A stretch of DNA of 64,000 bases from Acanthornis magna. Lineage: Eukaryota > Chordata > Aves > Passeriformes > Acanthizidae. The stretch's first letter is position 1, and each line of letters opens with the position of its first letter. Position numbers and translations under genes: made by a program. The notes beneath the pieces were generated by a model. The model made no database searches. It had not been told where the DNA came from and saw only the letters and a program-made list of their open reading frames with translations. Shown piece after piece: positions 10,819-22,430 of the stretch. The DNA lies in contig JAWUZG010000056.1 of assembly GCA_036785705.1 (NCBI GenBank), positions 6,449,001-6,513,000 of the forward strand. The letters run 5' to 3'.

Positions 10819-13800
10819 TCACCCAGACCACAGGAGCCAACATTAGCAATTGAACTATGTGAGTGTCCTCCGAGATTTCTATTTGCACTCTTCCTGCTCA
10901 GTCCTGCTCTGTCCCTTCCTTCCTGGGCTGTGTTGGGCACCACTGTGTGTGACAGAGGCCTGTCCCTGACCATAGCCCTGGTTGGGCTGTCACCAGCTTT
11001 GCCACTTTCCGCAGGGTATGGAGCAGCTCCACGTGGATGTCTTCATTGCCCTCTGTTGGGCTGATTCAACGCCTTGCTCTTCCAGCATCAACCAACTTTG
11101 GCAGCTGGTGGAAGAGATTCTCACTCGCAGCAAGGCCCTGTGGGGCAGATTTCAGGGTTAGAAGGGCACAATAAGTGGTAAAATGGCATCTTTGGTTTAA
11201 TCTGATTTTGGAGATATTTCTTTGTTTATAATTGAAAAATCAGAAAATCTTCTAGCAAGGACCTTTTTAAGTTCTTCATTACATCAAGATTTACCGAAAA
11301 ATTTTCTTGCCAGTCTATTAGTTGTTAATTAAAAAATTGTGGGAAAAAACCCAGAAAACAACCAGTCTTTAACTGATGAAACATTTTATAAGTGTTCCTA
11401 ACTGCATTGTAATTTGAGGATTATAGTGTGTCTCCTTCAGCCCATAAATACTTTTCCTCAATAATAAAAAGACTGTGAAATATGAAAGTGCTCCCATGTG
11501 TTTCGAAACTCTGATGACAATGTTGGACACTGCTTTGTAAAAATGTGTCTGGCCAGGTGAGGGGAGAAAATTTTTAGAGCTCAGTAAGTAGGATCCTCAG
11601 CTGGGTGAGGGGACAGGAATTCCTCTGCCTGGTTTAATGTATGATTATTTATATGAGAGAAAAAGGTTTTGAAAGGTGTAATCATAGAATCCTCACCTCA
11701 AAAGGTCCTGAGCAAACAGGCTGAGTCACTCACCTGGGACCTGAGGAGGACAAGTCCTTGTCCTTGCCCTGGAGCAGCCCCAGGGATTGGTCCCTGGGCT
11801 CCAGCCCTGCACTGCTGCCTTCACCCAGCTCCCCAGGGAGCTGCCTCTGTGCTGCCATCACACTGTCCTTGCTGATTAGGACAGACTTCTCTTTTTCCAA
11901 AGTACTTTTTGTTCAAAATGCCAGGAAATGAAAGAAAAGTTTTGCTCGGCTTGAAATTTTTGAAAGTATGAGGAAAAAAGACATACACGGTAAAGAGAAT
12001 TGTGGTGCTGTTTTGTTAGGTGATTCAAACTTAATGTCAGAAAAGGATCCATATATGCAAGCACTGTTCTGTGCTCATTTTGCTTTTTAAGGATTCTGTT
12101 GGGTTTTTTTATGTGTGCTGTGTACATCACCACTCAGGTTTGCGTTACAGGCATTTCCCTCTCTCTGACAATAATTCAGTCAGCCAAATACAAATCAAAG
12201 AAAACACTTAAGTGGCTCATTTCATTTTAAAAGAAAAATGATACCAATAAAAATATTTGGCTTTAGCCCTCTTCTGCCCCAGAAGCTCCTTTCAGTCTCT
12301 TTTCCCTTTCCCCAGATAGTTGTTTATTCAATATTAAGCTCTCCCTTCCCAGAAGACCAAAGCATCCACGTTCACACTTCAGCAGCAGCATTGTGATTCA
12401 GTAATGAGGATGAAATGCTTTTGGGATCCTGTGCTCACTGAAAGGCTGAAGCTAAACCAATCTACTTGGTAAGAAGATGACTTAGTTCGGCCAAGAAATA
12501 TCTCTTTACTGGGCTTCTAAAGCCCACCCTAACTACTAGAGAGAATGCTAATTATAAGATGAGGGTGTAATTGCACCAGACAAGTAATTTTTACTGAGTA
12601 ATTTTTCAGTGTTAGGTGGGCAGAAACAGCAGAGTCTCCTATTACCGTTAAGGAAAGATGCACAGCTGAATCCCAGAACCTGATAATGAAAGATTTCCTC
12701 TTTATTGTAACAGTTAAAACACATGAAATGCCTCTGCAGTTAAAATGCAATTAAATCCGTTCCTTTTTTTTTGATGACTGACAGATTTACTGAGCATTTT
12801 ACCCTCCAATATGCATCTTTACACTCAGTATACCTGTGAACACAGCATTCACTGGTATCATTCAAAGTACAGAGAACAAACCACACATACTCGTGTGCAG
12901 AAAAAGAGCCTTAGGTGGTTGATCTTTCAGATAAAAGAAGTGGTTCTAGCACTAAAAGGGAAGGAGGCAGAGAACATACAGCATCCTCTGTTGTGTGCCT
13001 GTATTGTGTCATGAAAAGAAAATGGAAAAAGCAAGGGAAAGATAGCAACCAGTCAGGTGGTTTTCTCTGTTTTGGGGGGATAGCCTGACTTAAAAGCAGA
13101 TTTTGAAGATCCTTGTATTTGAAACTATTTCATAGCAAGATTATATTGGAGCCAAGGGTATGCTGGAATCTATAATCTATTCTACTGTAATGCAGTACAG
13201 CTTATTAAAACAAGATTGCAGGCTCAAAATTATATCTTAAAATGCCATGGGATGTTTACTTTGTCTCCTTATAACCACACAAACATGGGAAGATTCCTCT
13301 TTTAATGTAAGAGTTAACTCAAATATCAGGGGTATATTTGACATTGAGGGCTCAGTTCTGTGTGTGATGAAACAAAAGCCCTTGTAAACAGGAGAGAATT
13401 GTGTTGTCCTGTTCAGGCACTCAGGAAAGGCAAAAAGCTGGAAAGAATATATTGTCCTCTCCTGAGTGCTGGCAATGTGTCCAGCAATGGATCTGGTGCA
13501 TGAGGAGAGGAGATTGCTTTCCCAAAGAGTCCATAATTTAAATTATTTGGAGGGCACCAGGCAGGATGCTTCTTGGAGTGTGTCAGCAGCAGCATCACAG
13601 GGCAGCAGGGGGTCTGGAGCACAGAAATGCGGCAGGACAAGGCAGTACCCCCACCTGGATGGGTCCTGCTGGCTGAACGTGTCCAGTGGAATCACCACCT
13701 TTGGCAGCAAACACCTGCAGGAGAAAGGTGCATCGCCTCCTCGTGTAGGAGCTGTGTGCTGCTGAAGGAGGAACACCAACAGGTTTATCCCATAGACATT

Positions 13801-16689
13801 ATGTAAGTTTTTTCAGCAGGGAGGATGAAACGGCCATAACAATAATTTGGCCAGGTAACTAGAGATACCGCTCCTCTTCTGTCAAAAGCAGTCACAGGAA
13901 CTGCAGTGAATACAGCTGGCAGAGGGGCTAAAAATAGCACCAAGCCCACTAACATTATATCGAAATATTGGTTCAGCACTGATTAACTCTCTGCTTCTCA
14001 CCACCCAGTATTGAGCTGCTGCAGCTCCGGTGTCTTCCTCAACCTCACAGCAGTATAGAATGGGGCTAGTTATATTGAAAAGCTCTGCTTTGGGTAACTA
14101 AAAAATAATTTGTTTTCTATGCAAGAAAACACATTAAAAAATGCGTTGTCACAGAATTTCAGCTGTGGGCAAGGAAAAAATTCCTCCTCACCCTCCTGAT
14201 GGTGTGATGCTGGGAATCTTTCCTGTGGCTCCTGAACATTTGCAGCGCCTGGCATGGTCCAAGCTGAGGGAGATCAGTGTCTTGCAAGGTTTGACTTGTC
14301 TTGAAGGGCCAGGGATGAAGGGGAAATAGGCTCCTGTAGCAACTGGCCTGTCATGTCATAAGCAGCCTTAAAGCTGGTTTTCCACTCAAAATAGACAAGA
14401 GGGATATCTTCTGTATTAACCTGGGCAAGATTATGGAAAGCTATTTTACCTTGATATGGAGTAAAGAGCAGTAAAAAGAGATGCTGTGTGTTATTTTCAA
14501 ACCATGGCCAAATGAATTGCTGGTGCAATCAGTTTATGTGTAATGCATAAAAAAGAAATTATGTCAGTCAAATATTTAGTATCAACAAAACAAAGAATCT
14601 ATATAATCTAAAATAGATACAAAACAAATGTCCCAGATACATAAAAACCATATCTAGGTTTCAGGGCAAGCTTTCACTTACTTTTTTTATCCTGTATTGA
14701 CACATTACATTGAAATTCCTGAGATACTTGGATCTTGTGAATGATTCACTGTATCTGAATTAAAATGGGATCTTAAAGAGCATTATTATTCTTGGAGCTT
14801 CTGCCTCCCAGTACTGGAACTGTTGCAAAGGACAGTTTGTAATGAGCAGCAGCAATCCCAAAAGCATCTGTTCACTACAGAGCAGAGATGTTCACTGCTT
14901 TTGGGGTGGAAGGGGTTGGTACTTTGTGCATGTTGTTTTCAGCTAGGACCATGTAAAGGTTTTGTAACAAAGTCTGAATACAGTTTGCATTCATTTTAGC
15001 TTCCATTACAAATGGAAAACTTCCACAAAGAGTGAGAAGAGGTGAAAGTGAACCTGAGACTAGTGTACATGACCAGAGGATGAGGGCATTTGTAATGGAG
15101 GAAGAGAAAAATTTAGAGCTAAGTCAGTAATATCCAGGCCAAAAACTTCCTGCTGAAGCATAAGATAAAAATGTTTGTATAAATTGGCAATGATATTGTA
15201 CCATCATGAGGGTGGCCAAAAAATGTTTGCCATGATGCAGATTTCTAGAAGTGCCTGAAATAAGGCCCAGTTATTTTTCTTTGGCTTCTGAGTTGAATCT
15301 TTTCGTTTTTTAGCCACCTCCTACAGGATTATAAATCCTTCCAGATTCTGTTGGCATCAGAGAAACTCAAGGACAGTCAACACTCTCAGGATGTATTTTT
15401 TCAAAGCACTCAGCATTGAATTAAATGGTTGCCAGGTGGGTGCGTTGAAAAACCTATCTGCAGCCACAAGTTATAAATATCAACTATTTTGTAATAATTT
15501 TTGAAAACACAGGTCTTACAGACCAATGCTACAGCCAGAGGCTCCAGGGCCCAGGAGATCTCAACCAGGGAGAGAGGACAGGAACCTGCCCCTCACAAAC
15601 TCCTAGCCTTTATTTTTCCATCTGCACGTGTGTACTGGGCAACATGGGGCTGCTATGGTCAAAGCAGCACAGACAGCATCCTTTGAAATCATTATTGCAA
15701 GCACCATTTTACAGCTTATTTTCAAAATCTGCTTTAATGACAAGCTTTGTAACTTAGCCAGGACAAAGTCTGGAGAGGCTTGGGGATACTAATTTATGTA
15801 AAATATACCATGCTTCAATAAAACTCAAGTATTTGTTCAAAATATCTCATCTGTTTCCCCAGCATTAAATTAATCATATCTGTCACTCTACATGAACTAA
15901 CATTTGATAGACTTTATTTTTCTTTGTTACTAGTTCCATGGGAGAGTTTTGGCAGTGAGCAAAGGGTAGCTCAGTCGGTCATGGTCTGTGTGCGGTTATG
16001 TTTATATAAACAGTGATATCTGCAACTCCATATCTGAACAGACATCAGCAGAGGAAGCCATACAAAGGTGTGGGAACAGTCTGATGGTTGTGCTGAAAAG
16101 GACTTTTTATGTGACTGTGAGGTGTTTGTAGTTTGTTCTTCTACAGAAACCACTGCAAAAAATGCTGCTTCTGAACTAAGTGATTAAATACCAGGTTTGA
16201 GGTCTGACATTCATGTCATAGCTGTAACATTTTGTTGAACTTGACTGAAACTGCTGGAATTTTTTACTGCTCTGTGTTTTACAGAGAAAACATGTAACAA
16301 AACATGCAGCTTAGGGCTTCCCCTGCATTTGTCCTGCATCAGTAAAACCTCACCAAAGTCAGCCCACACAGCTGTAGAACAAAATTAGGTACAAGCAGAT
16401 GAGGGTTAAAAGCAAAACACTCATAATATCTCAGGTAATTTACACGTTAAAGAGCACTGTGTAATGAATTACGATGTCATGTCAGCAGCCACGCTTCAAC
16501 CCCAAATCTGCCAATCATTATAAAGCTGAGTTTGTTGGGCCTTAGATACAGGGAGCTCACCAAGTGCCTCAGGCAACATCCATACTTATTAGACAACATG
16601 GACCCCAGGGAGCTTTTCAGAGCGTGGCCCTCACCACCTGGCTAAAGCAGAGAGTAATGAAAGGCAGCACTACAACAAAGCACTAAGTG
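10819..16689. other. non-coding unique sequence with a GC-rich islet
   Basis: No gene is recognised. The islet at about 13550-13760 is GC-rich and is open in several frames on both strands at once (for example 13466-13765 plus and 13543-13779 minus). That is the signature of base composition and not of coding. At 11671-11880 a CATAGAATC start resembles the 3' end of CR1 elements but the match does not continue. Around 15205-15236 a CATCATG...CATGATG inverted pair flanks a GGTGGCC stretch. Confidence 0.5.
11046..11059 (-). promoter_or_regulatory. CTCF-like motif, reverse
   Basis: Read on the minus strand, this is CCCAACAGAGGGCAAT-like, with CCAACAGAGGGCA matching the CTCF core consensus at all but about two positions. 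It points toward the forward CTCF-like match at 9754, about 1.3 kb away. Occupancy is unproven. Confidence 0.3.
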
Positions 16690-17135
16690 ACTCCAGCCCA
16701 GCGCCTACTGGGGCAGTAGCCTCAGTCCCGGAGGACACCCAGACATGTTAGATTTGGCTTGCACATCCCCTGCGCTTAGCACTTTTGTCAGGAGATGTTC
16801 CAAAATGTTTGCAGCGCTGGTGTTCCACAGGGCAGCGAGCCTGCGGTCTGTGCGGGGCTGTGCGGCTCCAGCGGAGGGGATGGACGGACGGATGGACGGA
16901 TGGATGGATGGATGGACGGACGGACGGACGGACGGATGGAGTTTCCCCGTGTCTCGGGCGGTGCTGTGGCTCGGGCAGGGGCAGCTGCAGGCTCGGTATC
17001 GATCCCGGCCCCTGCTGTGCTGGCAGCAGGGACTAGAGGGAGCCCTCGGCGCAGGCTGCGCGCAGGCAGCGGCAGCAGCAGAGGAGAGCTCCGGCAGGAC
17101 GGAGCGCAGTGACAGAGCCGAGATTTTCCGGAGCC
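16690..17135. promoter_or_regulatory. CpG island, candidate promoter and first exon
   Basis: I count about 34 CpG dinucleotides in roughly 450 bases, close to the number expected from the G and C content. The flanking kilobases have only a few CpGs each. CpGs occur both inside the GGAC repeat and in unrelated sequence on either side: GCGAGCCTGCGG near 16834, ATCGATCCCGG near 16999, and GGCGCAGGCTGCGCGCAGG near 17048. Such islands usually mark transcription start regions in vertebrates. A consensus splice donor, TTGCAG|GTAGTTT, follows at 17201/17202, so 17040-17201 could be a 5' exon transcribed on the plus strand. The 173-codon open frame at 16745-17266 overlaps it but shows no domain; its middle is simply translated microsatellite. 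Direction and transcript are inference. Confidence 0.5.
16878..16940 (+). repeat. (GGAT/GGAC)n tetranucleotide microsatellite
   Basis: About 15-16 tandem 4-bp units alternate between TGGA and CGGA, with a homogeneous TGGA block in the middle and a CGGA block toward the 3' end. The TG/CG variation looks like CpG decay of an originally GGAC-rich array. It contains no stop codon in three plus-strand frames, which explains the overlapping frames at 16745-17266, 16785-17036 and 16795-17112. Confidence 0.95.
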
Positions 17136-17209
17136 TTTTCTTTGCTCTCTTAGCAGTGAATAGTGTCAGGAAGAAATGCCTGCGTGATGCAGGTTTTGCA
17201 GGTAGTTTT

Positions 17210-20200
17210 ATACTCTGCTCAGGAAAAGGGTTGGAAATAAATCAAAAAAGCAGTTTTAAAAAGTGAAAGAAATACCTAAAATTGTTATCTATGCCAGAGG
17301 CAACAGGATGCTTTTTTTCTATGCATTTATTCATGTTGTATAGGGTACAGTAATATTTACATAATTTTTTTTTGCCCTAGTTAAAGGAGTTGGTCAGTAC
17401 AGTCTACGGGGGTTTTTTTAATCTTTTTTCCCTCCTTCTGCAACCTGCTTTGTGATATAACGACTATCTTTAAATCCTTGAGCAGAGGACTTAAACATAA
17501 AGCCTAGCACAACGTCATACTTCAGCAATTCAGACCGGGAAATGAAGTGAATTTTGTTTTCTATTCAAAGTGGGCTGGGGCAGAGGAGCATCCATAAGGC
17601 AGGGAGATACCACGCTGAGCACAAGGGCTGTCAGTTCTGCTTCCTTTAACTGATCACCTTAGATTTTTCCTTCTCTTTTGAAATACTGTGGGAAGCACTT
17701 GCTCCAACACTGTATGGTTTTTACGCATAGGTATTGATAAAATCCGAATCCAGTGAACTGTTTATCTGTAAGCTATAAGGTATATTCAAGGCACTTCTGA
17801 ATTTAATCTTAGAGAGAGTGTGACAATAATAATGATTACACCTTTTTCCCAATTTAGCCGTATCTATATGCATTTTTAAGTGCATATCAACAAGGGCAGA
17901 GGTAACCGGAGATAGTTAACACTTCCTATTGGCTTTTTAAACCTTCCCATTGCTGTTCATCTGCCTTTCAGAAGCAGAAAGAGCATGAACAGGATGGGGT
18001 GTGTGCGTCTGTGTGTGTGTGTGTGTGAGAACAATTCTGTAAAAGATTATCTTGCACACAAAGCGAATGGCCCTGCCCCCATTGTGAAGGCAGAGATTCC
18101 CCCGAGATTAGGAGAGAAGGAATTGCTTGTGGTCAGAAGAGGCGGGAGAACAATAGAGCCCAAAATGGGCAGCAGCAGCGGCAGTCACTGAGGTGGGTGG
18201 GAAGAGTGGCCAAATGGCCATTGCAGGCTACGTGGTGTTGTCACTGACACCAGAAATGGCTAAAAGGTCTCAAATTAGCAATTGTTATGATTAGCAGGTG
18301 GTGTGGGAGATAGCAGGTCTAGGGAAGTGATTGGTGCTTTAAACATCACATGCTATCTGGTCCAAAACACTCTTTGCTTGCTCATTAACAGAGAATTATG
18401 AAATTACTTAAAGGAAAACAATTCTAATGAAAAATAGAGTGTTACAGAAATCAATTCCTTAACAGGGTCTTGACTTTTTATAAAAGTATTACAGTATTAT
18501 AAAAGTATTCTTGCAGATTTTATTTTTGTGAAGGAATTTCATCAGGAAATTTGGCAGGGAAACCAACGCTATACAGCAGTATTTCATCTGACTAGGAAAA
18601 AGTGATAGAATTATTCTAACACATGCATTCCTTTCATGAATAACTCATGTATTTAGATTGTGAACCTGCTCTTAAGAGAGGTCCAAAGACACATGGCTCA
18701 AACCCAAATTTGTAAGAATCAAAGCTCAGAAGCATTTTGGTCCAGAGACCGGTACAGTTTAATCTACAGCACTAAAGGAAAATCATATAAACAAAACATT
18801 AATTTTCTTCTATTTCTTGACTTTGAAGATAAACTCAAGGATGTCAGGGCTTTATTATCACGGGCTCTTTTAAAGGCTAGGACTGGATTCTCCAATTTCA
18901 TGGTTGTGCAGTTAGCAATACTCTCCTGAGGACTGTCTGCGTTCCATACCCAAAACCTGGAGCACAGCAACCCCAAAGACACTCTTGAAATAATATCCAT
19001 TTACACATTAACAGCCTGTTCTTCTCTTAATCTTAAGACTTATCCTACCTACTCTTATTTTCACACCAGACAGCTATGACTTGTAGCCAGAGTGAACGCG
19101 CACTCACTGAGTGATCTTCAGGATCCCGTCCTGTACATGCTAGGGGAGTTCATTCTGCCAAAATATCTCTAGCTAGGAATTTTTTTACAGTACTTTATGT
19201 TTAATTAGAATTTTGCTGTTCCTGAAATGTGGCAGAAAATACCAAGCTGACTGCATTAGTGCTGGATTATATCACTGCTCCTTTTTCATGTGCTGCAGGC
19301 CACTGGGCAAATACGAGAACCTCTTTGCATTTGCCAGAACTAACTTTAAAAGTAGACTCTGAAAGCAAAAGTTTCAGTGTCCTGTTCCTAATTCCAAGAA
19401 ACCTGACAGTAATTGGTCTGTCATGAGCTCAGGATAAAAAATCAGACTGACATATCCAGTACTGATGATTATTTTGGAAAATATTAGATCTACTGTCAAG
19501 AAAGTCACAGCACACACTCTGCTCCCAGATCCTTCCAGATACAACCAACAGGAGTGCCAGAACAGCTCTGTGCAGGAAAAGAGTGGTAGCCCAAGGTGAT
19601 GTCCCTTAAATTTTGGAATTAAACATCTAAAATTTAATGGGATATATCTGCAAATTGAGAGACTTCATGAGAGAGGAGATAAGGACAGTTTGGCAAAGGA
19701 AGGTTTGCTTGCAAGCTTGTTGAATAAGCATAAATAAACATTCTGTCTGGGCTCATTGAATAAGCTGAATTAGCAGTTCAACTGCCCATGCCACAGGAAG
19801 TAAATGAAATGGGTTAAAAATTGAGAAAATAAACAGTATTAAAGAGGATGAAGAAATGCCAGCTTTTTCAGTCTCTGTTCTCATAATTATTGATTTGTCA
19901 ACATAAACAGTGCAAAAGTAGTTGTGTATGTATTCTGGAGATATGATATGGGTATTTTAATTGTGAAGGTTTTTAAAAATATCTTAAACTTAAATATTAC
20001 AGTATTTGCAGTAACTCCATTACTAAAGGTACTGGTTTTTCTAAAGATGTCTTTTGGTGAAGCCCCATGCATGGCAAACCCTTTGTTTTATGTTCAGTGA
20101 AGCCAGAGGTGTTATTTCCCACAAATGAGATAATTTCCGACCCATAATGATATGTTCATAATCATATATATTCTAAATAAACTCTTGTCAAACCCCTGCA

Positions 20201-22357
20201 ATTACCCCATCTTTCTGTCATATAATTTATGCTTGCAGCTTGAAGACAGAATATTATGCCGCAGGTACATGTCTGAGTATTTTTCCCTTTGCTGAAAAGT
20301 TGGGCGTGAGGTATCTTGGCTTGTACTTATAAGTAAAGGGCAAGAACTCAAAATCTAAGGCAAGTAAAGTGACAAAAGCTACTCTCCCTTTCTGAAATGA
20401 TTTACTATAAAACTATAATCCAGTACTATTGATAAAACCTTTAATGTCAAAATATTTTTATCCTTGCTGTTTGTTTCTGAGATAATTGTTCTTTGTTCTA
20501 TTTTCACTTGGACAAAAAGAAAGTACAGTAATGGTCATAGCATATCTACATGCAATTATTATTCCTATTTCTTTCTGCTAAAGACCAGGAAGCATTATCA
20601 GAAGTTTCCAATGCATGCTACCGTTTTCCTTCCCCCTGAATGGAGGATGGCACAGTTTCTATCAGCCTCTATTCCTGTCCCAAAACAACCCAGCAAAGCT
20701 GAGAAATTTGGCTTCTTCCTGATCCTCCACTTTTCCTTCATGTGCTTTATATGTTTTTTTATCAATGTCCATATTGAGCACAGGAAAACCTTCAGTAATC
20801 TTTTCAAGCTGTTGCAATTGAAATGCATTTTTTGTGTTTTAACATAACAGAAACAAGTGATAATGAGCACTAAGGTAAGAGGCTTCCTTGTTGCTATTGC
20901 TTTTCTCGAAGATGAAGTGCAGAGAAGTCTATAAGCTTGATTTTAAAAGATAGGAATCCTGGTGGTCATTTGTAATAAAACATGGGATTTCCTCATGCCC
21001 CCATTTGTAAAAGTTCCTAAACCTTGTAAAAGCCAAGCTGTGCACAACACTCACCTTTTCTTCTGTGGTGAAAGAGAGCAAACCTCACCTGAGAGGTGAT
21101 ACCAAAGCACCCAAGCTGCAAAGTGAATGAGAACAATGCTTTAGTTACATGGAAATGGATGCTTTAAACTCTTTTCTCTGCATTTAGTCAGGTACCTTCC
21201 TTCTGTTCTTCTATTTCACCAGGTTTTATTCTGAGGTTTGGCTGGGTAGGAATCTGCAAATTAAGCATCTGTGTTGTTGCAGAAAATATCAACCAAGCCT
21301 GGGAAGTTGTTTACCCAAGAATAGAGACCTTGGATCCGATGATTCGGAAAATGTAAATTTTTATGAACTACCTTGATGCTTATATTATATCCTTCTCTGG
21401 GAAAGAATGACAAGGATTTACCGAAAAACCAGAAGAAATAAATTTCAAAAAATAAATAAGGTTTAAATCTCCTGTTTAAACTTTATTTACAGACACTAGA
21501 AATTTCAGCCCCAAAGGATGACCTTTGGAGAAAGCTGTGGAAAAAGTTGAAAGGGAAACTGCTTTGCAGAGCTCTGGTGCTGCAGCTGCTGTTATGGGCA
21601 TCCAACAAACTGTATAGAATGAAACAGCACCGATAATCCTCATAAAAAATTTATAACAGATGCAGAGTTTGAAACTTTTCTATCCTGAGTGGATTTTATT
21701 TGCTTGGTTCACATCAGAATAACTGAGAGCTCATCAAATGGCTGAGAAAAATAAATGAGGAAATAAGAGCATTTGCAATTTTTTCATTAGTCCTTAGATG
21801 GCTGGAGTTGTTTATCTGTTTTTGTCACTGTTCTCCATTATTTTGTGTCATATTTAATTCAATTTCTATCAAAAGAAGCATACAAAAAAAGGAGAATGAT
21901 TAGAAAACTCAACTTGCTAATGCTAATTTGCTGCCATCTATGGATTTTTGAGTAGAACTCAAAATGAGTGTTGCAAAGAATTAAGAGAATTATGTTCCTT
22001 TTAAGAAATCTGGATGAGGATGAGATGTTTGAAAATAATACCTTTAAGTGAGGCATCAGCCCTTTTTCCCCAGACCTCCAGACATTTTTGAGTACCACTT
22101 CTCATAATTCTGTCATTGGCTAGGAATTAGACTGTTTTGTGCCTTTTGTGACAGATCCTTCTTTGCTCTGGATGTGACAATGAAGAGAAGCTGTAAATTT
22201 TGTTTAGACATACCTGGAAGTTTCCTCGTTTGAAGGAGGTAGAAGCAAAATTAACATGGAAGTAAGAACTTGCAGAGGGACTCCCAGTCCTCTAAGCTGG
22301 GAGGAAACTGGGCAGAGGGTTTGTGCCTGAGCTTTTCTGTATTGAGAAATTAAAATA
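17210..22357. other. non-coding unique sequence
   Basis: No gene is recognised. Small local structures seen are a 19-bp-period direct repeat of TTATAAAAGTATT at 18478-18490 and 18497-18509, and a T9 run near 17364. The 127-codon open frame at 20464-20847 on the plus strand has a 90-codon frame antisense to it and no recognisable domain, so it is not called. Confidence 0.55.
18011..18027 (+). repeat. (GT)n dinucleotide microsatellite
   Basis: An uninterrupted run of about eight GT units is preceded by the interrupted GTGTGCGTCT. It is short, typical background. Confidence 0.9.
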
Positions 22358-22430
22358 CATTCAGAATTCAAGCACCAATTAAGCACATTTTAAATATGAA
22401 TAAGGTTCTATTGACTTCAGCAGTTTCTGT
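22358..22430 (+). repeat. ancient amniote palindromic repeat fragment (family unnamed)
   Basis: The order CAAGCACCAATTAAGCACAT, then TTTAAATATGAATAA, then CTATTGACTTCAGC follows a family I recall from reptile and bird DNA. In that family a gcaaagcacttaagcacatg block is followed by a cttaa stretch and then by cccattgacttcaatggg. Divergence is high and the match is from memory. Two other copies are suggested at 35280-35360 and 46380-46470. Confidence 0.4.

Noticed and set aside
11689..11880. Possible CR1 LINE 3' end, starting ATCATAGAATC
   Set aside because: Only the first dozen bases resemble the CR1 end; the expected following sequence is absent, so it is not enough to call an element.
16745..17266. 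173-codon plus-strand frame over the CpG island
   Set aside because: The microsatellite has no stops in three frames and the rest is GC-rich; two other plus frames are open at the same place, and no domain is visible.
9748..19104. 12-mer TGAACGCGCACT shared by 9748-9759 and 19093-19104
   Set aside because: Flanks do not match, and shared 12-mers are expected by chance in a window this long, even if this one is CpG-rich.
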